This document shows, piece by piece, positions 1 through 10,458 of a stretch of DNA of 64,000 bases; position 1 is the first letter of the stretch; the number at the start of each line of letters is the position of its first letter. The notes under the pieces are model-generated. The model searched no databases. It saw only the letters and a list, made by a program, of their open reading frames with translations, and was not told the origin of the DNA. This DNA is from Mesodorylaimus sp. YZB2_4. Its lineage: Eukaryota; Nematoda; Enoplea; Dorylaimida; Dorylaimidae. Position numbers and translations under genes: made by a program. The stretch covers positions 1-64,000 of the forward strand of contig JASANH010001708.1 in the NCBI GenBank assembly GCA_030248295.1, given 5' to 3'.

Positions 1-1
1 T

Positions 2-1993
2 TATTACCGACGATATGTGAAGGGTTTTGCAAAAGTAGCGGCACCCCTGACCGCATTGATGAAAAAGGATTGCAAATTCCAGTGGACTAGCGAGGCTGAT
101 CATGCATTTCAATCTTTGAAGGAAGCATTGGCAACAGCACCAGTATTGGCCTACCCTGATTTTTCGAAACCATTCATCTTGCAAACTGACGCATCAGGCT
201 ACGGACTAGGCGCAGTACTGACACAGGTGGACCAGGGTCAAGAACACCCCATCGCCTATGCTAGCAGAGGGCTTAAACCAGCTGAAAAGAATTATTCTAC
301 ATTCGAACAAGAAGCACTGGCAGTGGTCTGGGCGGCTAACCACTTCCGACCGTATATCTACAAACACAAGATCACTGTCTATTCTGACCAGCCTGCGCTA
401 CAGTATGTGTTCACTAAAGCTAATCCCTCCCCGCGGGTGGCTCGCTGGGCTTTGGCACTACAAGACTATGATATCGAGGTTCGACATCGTCCAGGAGTGG
501 CAAATGGCAATGCGGATGGACTTTCCCGGATCAGGTGGCCTTTATCTGAAGCGCATGCGTGTGTGACAAGCCAAAAGCTTTCTACGAACCCTCAAGAGTA
601 CCTGAAATCTTTGCAAAAGAAGGATTCATTTTGTTGCAAGTTAGCAGGGGCAGGACCTGGGGCCCGTTTCAAACTTGTGAATGGAGTGTGGTACCAAAGC
701 GGTCGCGATGGTCAGCTACGCTTGGTCGTCCCAGAGGCATTTCTTCCAGAACTGTTGGAGGCGATGCATTCTGACAAATTTGCTGGGCATCTTGGATTTC
801 GGCGAACGTACAATCGACTTGTGCAGTCGTATTACTGGCCAACCATGCGACGCGATGTCTTCAAGTACTGCAAGACGTGTCTTCCATGTGCGATGCGCAA
901 AAGTCCGAAGCAGTATGTACGCGCGCCTTTAGTACCGATACCAGTTGGCGCAGCGTTTGATCGTGTGGCAGCTGATGTGTTAGGACCTTTGAATCTAACT
1001 GAGAGGGGCAATCGATATATTTTGGTCTTCACCGATTACTTGACCAAATATTGTGAAGCGGTTGCTCTTCCAGAAGTTACAGCAATTGCTACCGCAACAG
1101 CCTTTGTGGAACGTATTGTGTTGCGTCATGGGTCACCAAGAACCTTACTAACCGATCGCGGGTCAAATTTCGAATCTGACCTGATGAAAGAAATTTGTCG
1201 CATTTGTAATAGCAGAAAGTTGTGCACAACCAGCTATCACCCACAAACCGACGGCCTTGTAGAACGATTCAATCGAACACTGGCGACAATGCTTACAATG
1301 TATGTCAACAAGAATCATGCTGACTACGACGTTTTTCTTCCCTATTGCGTCTTCGCGTATAACACATCTGTCCAAAGCTCGACGAAATTTGCACCGTTCA
1401 CATTGCTGTACGGACGTGAACCAAACCTACCCATGGACAGTGCATTGAACTTTCATCCGACGTGTTACCAGGTCGACGTGGCCACATGTGCACACCGAGT
1501 CAAGACTTTTCTAGGAGCAGCGTGGAGTCTAGCGCAAGGTAATATCCAAACAGCTCAGGAAGGGCAGAAGAAGCAGTACGACAAAGCAGCGACACGAATC
1601 CCATTCGAGATCAATGACCTAGTCCTTCTGCGCACAACTGTCGTCCCGAAAGGTCTTGTCGCTAAGTTCCTGCCAAAATGGAAGGGTCCTTATCGTGTCG
1701 TTGCACTGCAGGGCCCTAATGCTATCATACAGCTTCAGCCTCAAGCAAATTCCGCACAGCACGCAATCACGCAGAGGGAAACAGTGCATGTCAATCGTTT
1801 GAAGCTTTACCAGGCGTCACAGGACACCCAACAGTATTTGTCTTCCGGTACACCACGTAGCACAGTGCCAGGCGCGCCTTCAAGTCCCCTGCCTTTGCAT
1901 CAGTTGACAACTCCACCTTCGAATCAGCTATTGGGCGTGCCACAACGACCACCCCATCCCTACAATTTACGTCCACGGACGCGGCAATCGTGA
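2..1993 (+). CDS. Ty3/gypsy retrotransposon pol polyprotein, 3' part (RNase H and integrase)
   Basis: The reading frame is open from the window edge to a TGA at 1991-1993, so this is the C-terminal part of a larger pol. In order: the end of reverse transcriptase (YYRRYVKGFAKVAAPLT); RNase H with TDAS (about nt 190), an EQEALAVVWA helix and HRPGVANGNADGLSR; the integrase HHCC zinc finger (H..GHLG to KTCLPC, about nt 765-890); the DDE core with Asp in AADVLGPL, Asp in LLTDRGSNF and Glu in GLVERFNR; and a GPY/F module (KWKGPYRVV, about nt 1680). The Asp in the usual TDH motif of RNase H is kept as SDQPAL. No frameshift is seen in 660 codons, so the copy is young or under selection. Integrase downstream of RNase H is the Ty3/gypsy order. 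No envelope-like frame follows. The 5' half (gag, protease, most of RT, 5' LTR) lies outside the window. Confidence 0.96.
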   Translation, partial: YYRRYVKGFAKVAAPLTALMKKDCKFQWTSEADHAFQSLKEALATAPVLAYPDFSKPFILQTDASGYGLGAVLTQVDQGQEHPIAYASRGLKPAEKNYSTFEQEALAVVWAANHFRPYIYKHKITVYSDQPALQYVFTKANPSPRVARWALALQDYDIEVRHRPGVANGNADGLSRIRWPLSEAHACVTSQKLSTNPQEYLKSLQKKDSFCCKLAGAGPGARFKLVNGVWYQSGRDGQLRLVVPEAFLPELLEAMHSDKFAGHLGFRRTYNRLVQSYYWPTMRRDVFKYCKTCLPCAMRKSPKQYVRAPLVPIPVGAAFDRVAADVLGPLNLTERGNRYILVFTDYLTKYCEAVALPEVTAIATATAFVERIVLRHGSPRTLLTDRGSNFESDLMKEICRICNSRKLCTTSYHPQTDGLVERFNRTLATMLTMYVNKNHADYDVFLPYCVFAYNTSVQSSTKFAPFTLLYGREPNLPMDSALNFHPTCYQVDVATCAHRVKTFLGAAWSLAQGNIQTAQEGQKKQYDKAATRIPFEINDLVLLRTTVVPKGLVAKFLPKWKGPYRVVALQGPNAIIQLQPQANSAQHAITQRETVHVNRLKLYQASQDTQQYLSSGTPRSTVPGAPSSPLPLHQLTTPPSNQLLGVPQRPPHPYNLRPRTRQS

Positions 1994-2165
1994 AGGCTTT
2001 GCTTTTTGATTCTCTTTTTATTTTATTTTATTTTTTTTATTGCGGGACCACCTTTTCCACGTTTTGTGTTCGGTTTGGCTTCTACCCGTATCTATTTGTC
2101 CGGCGGTATTCATTTGTTATTTTACGTTTTGCTTGTTTTTGCAATGAGGGCATTGCTTTTTCAAC

Positions 2166-2174
2166 GGGGGAGAG
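2166..2174 (+). promoter_or_regulatory. Polypurine tract of the Ty3/gypsy element
   Basis: The purine run GGGGGAGAG sits 170 bp after the pol stop and directly precedes a TGTAAGGG sequence, as expected for a plus-strand primer site next to a 3' LTR that starts with TG. Confidence 0.7.
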
Positions 2175-2420
2175 TGTAAGGGTATGTAGTGTGGATACTA
2201 AATGTTAGTCGAGAAGGTTACACGGATAGAAAGGCCAGTGAGAGAATATGTAAGAAGGTCGCGAGCAGGTCATAGCCAACAGGAAAGGTTAGGCGTCGGG
2301 AATGCAAATGAGAGCTAGAGGTGATTGAGTGTGTTAGTAGGAAGTGTTGGTAGGAAGCGTATCTATCGGCAGTGTGTGGATGAGGAGTAAATGAAAGGCG
2401 GTCGCTATCTTGTTGGCTTG
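2175..2420 (+). repeat. Putative 3' LTR (left boundary firm, right boundary estimated)
   Basis: The segment starts with TG immediately after the polypurine tract. The right end cannot be set because the 5' LTR is not in the window. It must end before the GPCR exon at 2431 if that exon is intact, which makes an LTR of at most about 255 bp. I saw no poly(A) signal or TATA box in it. Confidence 0.45.
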
Positions 2421-2430
2421 CACCTCTTAC

Positions 2431-2877
2431 ATAGCAGCAAGGGAACAACTGCGGTATGGAACTGATCACTCCATAAATATAGCAAACAGCAATTTGTAAC
2501 AGGACTTGTTTTCGCTCGTGCACCGCCGCAGCCACCACATTCGCACAAATGGCAAAATAGCGATTCATAGCAATTGTGATAAGAAGTGCCGCTCCAGCAA
2601 AATATTCCATATTGTTCAAAAATCCGATAAACTGGGCGTCAAAAGCATCACCCAGCGGTGGATACTGCAAGAATGTTGCCGATGACATATAGATTGCGTA
2701 GAGTAATAATCTAACGTTGTCACTGATACCGAGTGCAAAAAGTAACAAATAGAAAGAATTTTTAGTTTCCTTGAGCCCACTATGGATGGCCACCAAAACA
2801 AGCAAATATGTAATGAGGATCGATGATGAGAAGATAAGGATAATGCAGAAAGCAATGATATCGTCTCTTGATGGCAT
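2431..2877 (-). CDS. Serpentine receptor (7TM GPCR), first exon only: TM1 to TM4
   Basis: ATG at 2877-2875 opens 149 codons with four hydrophobic segments: TM1 (IIAFCIILIFSSSILITYLL), TM2 after NSFYLLLFALGISDN, TM3 (YFAGAALLITIAMNRYFAI) and TM4 (LLQIAVCYIYGVISSIP). NRYFA replaces the DRY box, as in several nematode-type chemoreceptor families (Srx/Srsx-like). The exon stops at a good donor, TAT|GTAAGAGG, with the intron beginning at 2430. The rest (TM5 to TM7) must lie at lower coordinates, but that space is taken by the antisense Ty3/gypsy element. So either the element sits in the intron and the gene resumes beyond the window, or the gene has lost its 3' half. An unspliced reading runs on to 2218 without receptor features. 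Confidence 0.7.
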
Positions 2878-2988
2878 TATGAACTCAACCGGGCTACACG
2901 GAGGAGAGACAAAATGAGATGCTGCCTTTTCTAATCAAATACGAGGTTTGCCAGCTACTATATGTGATCTCGCCCATTTAGTGTACTG

Positions 2989-2998
2989 TATATATAAG
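2989..2998 (-). promoter_or_regulatory. TATA-like core promoter candidate of the GPCR at 2431-2877
   Basis: TATATATAAG lies 112 bp upstream of the receptor ATG on the minus strand. The motif is near-palindromic so direction is not proved. The distance fits a short 5' UTR. Confidence 0.35.
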
Positions 2999-4181
2999 GG
3001 TATGATTTCACGTTGAGTTGGGAATGCCGACGGGTGTCTTATGCTCGTCTGAAAAATCGAATATTCGAGTAAATGTTGTGGCTGAGTCAGGAGGATTGAG
3101 TCAAGTCATACTCAGGCTCTATCTAATACAAAATTTATGCGGACAAAGTCTGAGCATAAAAAGTCATATTGTGGTTTAGATTCCTGAGCGCACAGTATTT
3201 CAATCCGTCATGATGAGATCTACGCATAAAATATTTATGAGGATCTTGGGATTTCGTTTCGTAAAGAAGGCCTCCATGGGTAGGGCACTATACTATGAAA
3301 ATTGAAAGGCTTGCAGAACAAACGGAGCACAGACACGGTCGGCCTCTGGGGTTTTTCTGGCCCCTCACCAAAACAACCTTGGCGCCAAACAAAATTTTAA
3401 AATTACGAAAATTGTTCTGAAAGGTATAAAAGTTTCTAACCCTTACCCGCTAAAGAAAGCTTTGGCCAAGTTTCGATCCTCAGGCCATCACTTGACCTGG
3501 CGGCTTCTGATGATCGATGCGGACTGGTCTTGAAACGAAGAGGAGAGAAAAATCGAGACTGGAAAAAATGTACCCGCTGTTTGTCACGACCGAAGAATAA
3601 AAGAACTAAACACCCGAAGGTTCAGAGAGGATGTTTATGTTGCATCTTATTTCAACGTAGTGCAGTGGGGTGACAGTTTTTATCGTCTCCTATTTTTCTT
3701 ATTCACTAAACAAAGAATGCCACACCTTCTCTTTCACTCACGTAGGTCTTCATAGTGCAGGTGTTCGTTCATGTGTACCGGAGAAATGTCCGTTGGGGCA
3801 CTCGCCAAGATTTTTTCTCTGCAGAAATAACTCGCGAAATAAAAAATGCAGACTTGACAAGGAGGGTACGGAAATAAAAAAGGTACCAAATGACAGCGAG
3901 CACCTGCTCTCAGTACAAAAAATTTAAATTTTTCTGTTTGCCACGGCTTTCAATTTAGCAAGTACAAATGAAAAATCCATTTGTATGAGGAGATACGGAC
4001 AACATGTCGAAGAAGAAGGAACCTGGGTTCATTTTTTAGGTGGATCACCTGTCAAAAGGCATGAAGATTCTTGCAGAAAAATGTGAACAAGCAATGAATT
4101 TTTGTGGGGCTGGCTGACAGTGCAGTGCGTAGTTACGATTAACGCAATACACGGCATCTCAATAGTCTTTATTAGTCATTA

Positions 4182-4346
4182 CCGGCACACGTGGGTTAAG
4201 CGTCTGCCTCTCACGCCAGGTGCGCACTTACGGGCGAGTGTTCGACTCGCGGGCCGGTAAATCATTTCGTGTAAAATGTGTCCCTTCACCCTCGAGTGCG
4301 CATAAGCGTTTGGTGATGTGGTAAAGCATGAACATGAACATCATGC
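4182..4346 (+). mobile_element. tRNA-derived SINE, family 1, copy 1
   Basis: The copy carries the tRNA-like left part (TTAAGCGTCTGCCTCTCACGC, then the B-box GTTCGACTC), a shared body ending in GCGCATAAGCGTTTGGTGATG, and a short tail of ATGAAC units. The anticodon-loop position reads CTC within CTCTCACGCC, like tRNA-Glu. The extreme 5' end differs from the other copies. Confidence 0.8.
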
Positions 4347-5303
4347 CACTTTACTTTTTAGCGTAACCTCAATGTTATCGCTGAAGCATGTCTGCGGTGA
4401 CAGTTTATCAAGAGTTAGTTGCCCTGTGGCTGCACTGTTGAAGCTGGCGTAAAGGAACAAGATTGTTATACTGTAAAAATTTTTTGATTGAAAATTTGAC
4501 ATGTCGCAAAATTTGGAAGCGCTGCAAGCCTGTTAAAATGCGCCAGGATGTTTCCCTAACTGTAAGGCGACAAGCGAACAAACACATGAAGACCTTTGGA
4601 ACACCAATGAGCGCAAAAAATCAAGTGACATACGCGGAGCCTGTTTTATTAGATTCTTTCTTTCTAATAGACATACAGTATCCGCGGCGCAAAATCTAAC
4701 TATGCTTTTTTGGCACACGGACTCGAGGGGCGTGATTCTAGAGTCAAACTTATAAAACCCGTGCTTCCTCGCTTGCGCCTTTGTACCTTTAGCACCCCTC
4801 TTTTGCATGCTTGCGCCTTTCCTTTTGGCGTGTTACTGTCTTGGACCACAGCTTTATAACGCCCTGCATCAAATTATCGGAATGTTTACTGCTGCTAATT
4901 GTCCGGTCAGTTGCCATCGTGACTAGTGTAGGATGCCGTATGGCGAGATCTCCCGTATCGATAAGACAAGCCAATACGAGAGAGAGGTTTATTGAGCAAC
5001 CACACGAGGCAACACACACAACACGACTGAGCAGACTAGACTAGGCACACCGAGACGGCAAGGCACCAACCAGGAAGTCAGCCAGACAAAGAGGCAAGGC
5101 GTGGCCGCAGAGCGACGAGAGACTAGGCGGACGAATGGGCAGGGCACGTATCACCAAAAAACGCAACATAGCAGGGCAGTGTCGACGACAGGCATAAAAG
5201 ACCTAATGGCACGATATATCGAACACTATATCCCTCACACTAGTACCTACTGTAGTATATTGACATATTGATATTGTTGATATTGTTGATATTGACATTG
5301 ACC

Positions 5304-5484
5304 GGCCTCGTGGCCTGGTGGGTTAGGCGTCTGCCTCTCACGCCAGGCGCGCAGTTACGGGCGAGTGTTCGACTCGCGGGCCGGTAAATCACTTCGTGTA
5401 AAATGTGTCCCTTCACCCTCGAGTGCGCATAAGCGTTTGGTGACGTGGTAAAACATGAACATGAACATGAACATGAACATGACA
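5304..5484 (+). mobile_element. tRNA-derived SINE, family 1, copy 2 (best preserved)
   Basis: This is the fullest copy. The left end GGCCTCGTGGCCTGGTGGG folds into a tRNA-like A-box region, and the B-box is GTTCGACTC followed by the acceptor-side GGGCCGGTAAATCA. An unrelated body of about 70 bp and a 3' tail of four ATGAAC units follow. The simple ATGAAC tail instead of poly(A) marks the family. RNA polymerase III transcription is inferred from the boxes. Confidence 0.85.
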
Positions 5485-5688
5485 TTTAACAAATTGATTT
5501 GAGCCAGACCCCGTCCTGCTGTTCCTTCTGTGCCTGCCCTCCACAGTTAACAAAATTGCTATTGCAATTACATAAACTATGGACTTGCTATCAAAACGTC
5601 GCCATGAAACGTGTTTCAGTTAGCTGAAGTCTTTCTCTGCTGTTCCAGCTGCATACGCTTCTGACTCTTGGAGCACTGCTTGTCTGCA

Positions 5689-7425
5689 ATGCTCATCTTT
5701 ACTACTAAAACCCCTTTTTTCGATAAAATTGTCAAATCGTTTGATTGCCATCGATTGGATGCCACTCACATTCTGATTTGGATCATCGGTGTGATTTTGC
5801 TAACATCTATCACCATTCGCGATTTCCTTCCTCTCCTACACGACTACAAGTACAACAATGTCGATACACAAATTTCTATCATCAAGAATGAAAGCGCTCG
5901 TAGACCCAACGTGACACTTTGCCTCCCTTATCACAGCGGTGCTTTGGCGAATATTGTCAGCTGGCTTAACAAAAAAGACGAGGGCAGTCAATTGATCAAT
6001 CATTACGATCAATTCATGTCCAATCGATCGATCGATGAGTGCTTGAAATGTCAAGCTTCGAGGAACCATTCTTAAGATGTCTGGACGCGGTTAGATCCAC
6101 CTTAAGAGAAACTAATCGATCAGAACACATTAGCAATCGCAATCCTGAAAAAACTTTTTGAATCTCAAGATTTCACCGAATGGTTTTCAGTAAACCAAAG
6201 TAATTTTAATTGCAACGAACCCATTTTCGATTCGGCTTGGAGACTCTTTGTTTGCATAGCTTATCGGGATATAAAGTTCACGATTGACTCTGAGAATCCG
6301 TTTACTGGAAATATGTGTCCAACATTCAACTTGCCAGTAATTGATTGGATTCCCAGGCAAAGTACCGACCGACTCGACCATATTCTTATCGATTACCTCG
6401 GTGTATATTTCAAAATTGAAATGACGACTGGAACAGATACAATGGTGCAAAGTGCCTGGGAGAGAGAAGGTGTATCTGCCGTAAAAGGTGATTACTTTTG
6501 CTTGGTTACAAATGAGACCGCGCAAAGAGAAGTTCATTCATTCAGGCCATTTCCAAATGATTCCGTGCCTGCTCCTTGGCAAAGATCGATTAGACCAAAT
6601 ATTTTTTCCATTTTTGAAAATGAAACTTTGCTTCATTCATTCGTGACTCGTCGAGTAGGGATCATCTATCCATCGCAAATGAAAGTCGAGGTTCTAAATT
6701 ACTTCGAGGACGTTCTTCTCGCATACACGGTCGCTAGCAGGGTCAAACAGGCAAATCTGGATTATAAATGTGATCGAAGCAATCTACCATTTGACACTTG
6801 CCTTGCAAAACGTCAACTGGGACAGGCTGATCAAAAATGTGGTTACATACCATTTTTACACAGACTTCTTGACCAAGAGGGTCATTCAGACTTGCCCTAT
6901 TGTAATGCAAAAACGATCTGAAAATGTCGTTGGAAATTAATAAAAAGCATTATTATGATCCATGTGATTATACATTTTACGTGTGGCATTACTATTCTAG
7001 CAAGACCAGTGAGCAAGACACCACTAATATGCGCTTTCAAGTGAATATCAGTGGCTGGTCGAATCTATTTGTCGAATTCATGCGAAAGACAGCCCTGAGA
7101 AATTTTTGTCTCATATTGGAGGAGTAGTCAATTTATATTTAGGCTTCAGTGGAATGTCATTGTGCGCCTTCATCATCTTGTGCATCGACTGGCTGAAGGG
7201 CCTGCGAGCAAAGCGCAATCGGAAGGGGGACCAGAAAACTTGGCTGTACAGATGGGGTCACAAAAGCACGAGGTAGACGGCAGAGACTATGAGGACGCAC
7301 AAATGGTAACAAGAGCAGATATGAACAAGGAATTCGAAGAGAGAATAAGAAAAGTGAGAGGAGATTTAATAATGATGATTGAAGAAGTGATTAAAAGAAT
7401 TCAAAGTGCATTTATGGAGAAATAA
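5689..7425 (+). pseudogene. DEG/ENaC (amiloride-sensitive) sodium channel pseudogene
   Basis: The frame starting at ATG 5689 gives TM1 (ILIWIIGVILLTSITIRD) and the RRPNVTLCLPYHSG segment that follow the same order as the intact channel at 39993-41621. In-frame TAA codons occur at 6073-6075 and 6103-6105, and TGA at 6919-6921, yet similarity continues across each stop. After 6921 the matching frame shifts at least three times: PCDYTFYVWHYY in frame 3, then NLYLGFSGMSLCAF (the GFSG of TM2) in frame 2 near 7130-7160, then a C-terminal helix (MNKEFEERIRKV) in frame 1. The intact copy has no introns and this one also reads as one exon, so it is a decayed duplicate on the opposite strand. A multi-intron rescue is unlikely because no good splice sites flank the breaks. 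Confidence 0.88.
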
Positions 7426-8624
7426 AGGAGTATTTTCACTGGGCGACGGTTTTGCGTTTTTATCGACAATTTTACCACTGTCGGATGATGTGATATAATA
7501 CCTAGCGAGTAGGTATATTTCAAGTACACTTTATGTATGTGCAGTAAGCTGGACCTTTACTAGTGGTTATTGTCAATATCGCGACCGAAAAAAATCGCGC
7601 CATCCTGTCGGTTATCTTCACCTTTCTGTGCTCCAAGTTCGGACAATCATACCACAAGCTTAGTATGGATGTGGTATGAGATGCAGAATGTCACTAAAAA
7701 AATGCCTCTACTCAGAGAACATTTTGTGTGCTCGCGGTATACGAGGCTGGGCGCACAGAGAGGAACTTTTGTTTAGCAAGCTTAAACCCAAAGTATAGTT
7801 CGATGCGATTCGCCAAATACTGTAAGCATGCGATGCAACTCTTTTGGGTTATCTGCCAATGGAAAGTCGCATCGGAAGCATCGCACCGAGCTATAGTTTC
7901 ACTCTACTTAAGAGAGGTTTTCTGAGAGACTCGACCCGCCTCTGGCCAGTCGACTTTTTTGACCCCCCCTTTTTTATTTGCCCCATCGAAAGTACTCACA
8001 AAACTGATTGTCTTCGCCGAAGTAAATGGGTTCAGTTATCTCACATGTGCACAATAATCTATGGTCGTAGGGTGAAATTTTGAGCTGTTTTGTGATGTAG
8101 CGGCCCTAGGCTACTATTTCAGTGAAAAAACCAGGGTTGGACTGTTTTAATAATTTGCCCATAATCGATTATGTGATAATGTTCGGATTCCTCAGAATGT
8201 AGCGGTCATTTCTGTATTTTTTAAATTGTTCTAGACGCAAAAATAAGCAAGTTATGATTTTTTGACCAAAAGTGACCACTTTTTACCTTTAATGTGCTAT
8301 AATTCCATATATAGGCATATTAGGAAAATTTTACTTCGGCGAAGACAATCAGTGAGTACTTTCGATAGAGCAAATAAAAAAGGGGGTCAATAAAGTCGAC
8401 TGGCCAAGTATATTTCATATGGGTCGAGTCTCTCAGAAACCTTCAGTCTGGGTACAGCAAGTGTTACCGCACACAAAAGCCGAACCCTCGACTTTACACT
8501 GCATATACGAGTATAAGAGGGCGCTACGGCTGTACATACATGCTAACGTCCCTTATCCTTTCCGATCGCCGCTACTGAAGTCGTCTGTTTTTGCGTCTTG
8601 TTTCGAAGAGCTGACGTGGTCAAA
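7426..8624. other. Intergenic with a large foldback element
   Basis: No gene is recognised. The main content is the inverted repeat at 7914-8444. A TATA-like GTATAAGA lies near 8511, about 110 bp upstream of the next gene's ATG. Confidence 0.6.
7914..8444. mobile_element. Foldback/MITE-like element with arms of about 115 bp
   Basis: The left arm (7914 to about 8030) and right arm (about 8330 to 8444) are reverse complements with only scattered differences. Both contain CTGAGAGACTCGACCC, CTGGCCAGTCGACTTT, a pyrimidine-rich ACCCCC..TTTTTTATTTG stretch, ATCGAAAGTACTCAC and ATTGTCTTCGCCGAAGTAAA. The loop of about 300 bp carries no reading frame. Non-autonomous DNA transposon is the likeliest identity. 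No target-site duplication was checked. Confidence 0.8.
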
Positions 8625-9459
8625 ATGTGTTTTGTTTCTACGGTGATTGCCGCCATGCAAATTATGGCAACAAAGTCAGTGATAGACAACAGTTCATACT
8701 CTGCCCTGGTTACGACTATGGGCAGCGTTGATCGTTATGGTAGCGGCAACAATTTCGTCAATGCATCGATCAGAGGCAGTTCCGACTTCACGCAACCTGA
8801 TATCATTCTTGAGCCCCGTTGGACTGCGGCCAGAGAGTTTAATCTCGAATCACCTTCATTCGTGGACTTCAGCAGCGTTCAATCCAATGCCACTAAGCCA
8901 TCGAAGTCGAGTTGCGCTGAAAGTGAATATGACGTGGAAAACGGTGGTTTCCGCGGTGCAAAGCAATCAAGTGGCGATCAGTTTCTCAATATAAGAGATC
9001 GGCCAGTCCCCTGGCGTTCGCCCGCTCATGAAATGTTCCCGCCGCTCACGAACGGGGGCAGTCAAAGCGGTCGAAGGCCAGGTAATTCATAATTTTTATG
9101 TAGCTGCGAAATTTGATTGCTTGATTTTAGGGGAGAACTGGTGGGTATTTCTTTTTATCGCCGTTTTCCTCTTGGTGACTGGAGTGGTCGTCATCGCCCT
9201 TCTCTACTTGTTCTACCAACGTCGTTTCAGTATGAAAGACTTCAAGCGCATGTTTAAACGTGGCCCAGGATCCAAACTGCCCCTCGGCCGTAACTCATCC
9301 ACAGTCTACTCAAAGCTTGAGAAGAAAAAAAAAGAGGTTAAAGGTGAAAAGAAACATGTCGAGACCCCGAAAGTGAAGAGTGCAAAGGATGCTCATATTG
9401 AGAAAAAGAAAACGACTGAAGTGACTAACGCGATTCCAAAAAAGAAAGGAGGAAAATAA
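8625..9459 (+). CDS. Unrecognised single-pass membrane protein with lysine-rich cytoplasmic tail
   Basis: Two exons, 8625-9081 and 9131-9459, joined across a 49-bp intron (CCAG|GTAATTC ... TTGATTTTAG|GGGAG). The phase is kept across the junction, giving 261 aa. The start is the first ATG in frame (MCFVSTVIAAM). Residues 1-150 are serine- and asparagine-rich with no clear domain; residues about 156-180 form one strong membrane helix (WWVFLFIAVFLLVTGVVVIA) followed by YQRRF. The tail, residues 185-261, is very rich in lysine (KKKKEVKGEKKH, KKKTTEV, KKKGGK). By the positive-inside rule the tail should face the cytoplasm. The N-terminal hydrophobic stretch is short, so a signal peptide is uncertain. 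I do not recognise the family. AATAAA overlaps the stop codon and another lies at 9618-9623. Confidence 0.72.
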
Positions 9460-10458
9460 ATGCTGGTCCTAGGGATTCGTAGATTGACAGTCTATGTTTT
9501 AGCATTAATCTGCTTGACTGTGCACCTTCTGATCATCTTGCGAATGTGTCTATTAAGTCTGACAGGCTCTCCGTTTTCAATAATCAAGAATCCTGACAAA
9601 AATGGCGTGACCTGACTAATAAATTTTGACATAAAGCAGTCGTAAAACTAGCGGCAATGCACGGCGGCAAAGAGCCTAACGAACTTGATGAGAGAGTTTG
9701 GGAATGGAATGATTGTCCAAAGCACCCAATTACGAGCATGGGTACAGAAAAGAGGTGACCCCATCAACAGAGTACAGGTTCAGAGCAATAGAAAAATTAA
9801 TGAGGCATAATTCACTTAGCTGTTCCTAATAAGGCGCAACGCACAGTACATGTGCACAATACATACTCGCAATTCAATGCGAGCATAACAAATCTCCACG
9901 AATCTTCAGGGATATAATTATTTCTGAAGAGTATGCACGATCCCAATCAAGCCGCACTCCCAGGTCAAAAGTACAGGCGCTCATTCGCGCAGCAGAACTT
10001 TTAATTCTACATTAGTATTGACGCGAGTGGATCGCATATACACTATACTCTGGTTACTCTCCTGTGCCCCATGGGTGACCCTTCATTCAAACGTACTGAA
10101 CCCCTATGAGATAAAACCTTCAAGGTCGTATCACTACAGAGCACAATCAATCATGAGCAGCCGATTCATGACGCTAGTCTGGCTTTTTTCTCAAGATTAG
10201 TATATTCCATCTGACTTTCTTAGGGTTGATAGTCGTTGTATCGATAAAAACCCCTTGCCTTAGTTAGCTTAAAAACCCCACTCACGACTAGCGTTCAGCA
10301 GTATGTATAAGCATCCATCTTCATCAGTCCATTAGAGCGAGAGAGCGCCTCTGTGGACACCTGCAGGGCGCCTCTTTGCGTTTGCAGAGAACCTTATCTT
10401 ATGCCGGAGCGCAGAGTCAGCTTTTCAGGCAAGTGATCGTCCATCCAGCCCATAAATC
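9460..10458. other. Intergenic, nothing recognised
   Basis: This is the 3' flank of the membrane-protein gene, with a poly(A) signal candidate AATAAA at 9618-9623, and the 5' flank of the ionotropic receptor. No domain-bearing frame or clear repeat was seen. Confidence 0.5.

Larger units (their letters stand above)
2999..5688. other. Intergenic, no gene recognised; two SINE copies
   Basis: Only short reading frames without domain features are present. The stretch holds two copies of the tRNA-Glu-like SINE (near 4182-4346 and 5304-5484) and a simple tract of TATTGT/TGATAT units just before the second copy (about 5260-5300). Confidence 0.6.

Noticed and set aside
5304..5400. Functional tRNA-Glu gene
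   Set aside because: The anticodon region and B-box are tRNA-like, but the arms do not pair well, the body and ATGAAC tail follow, and several copies exist: this is a SINE.
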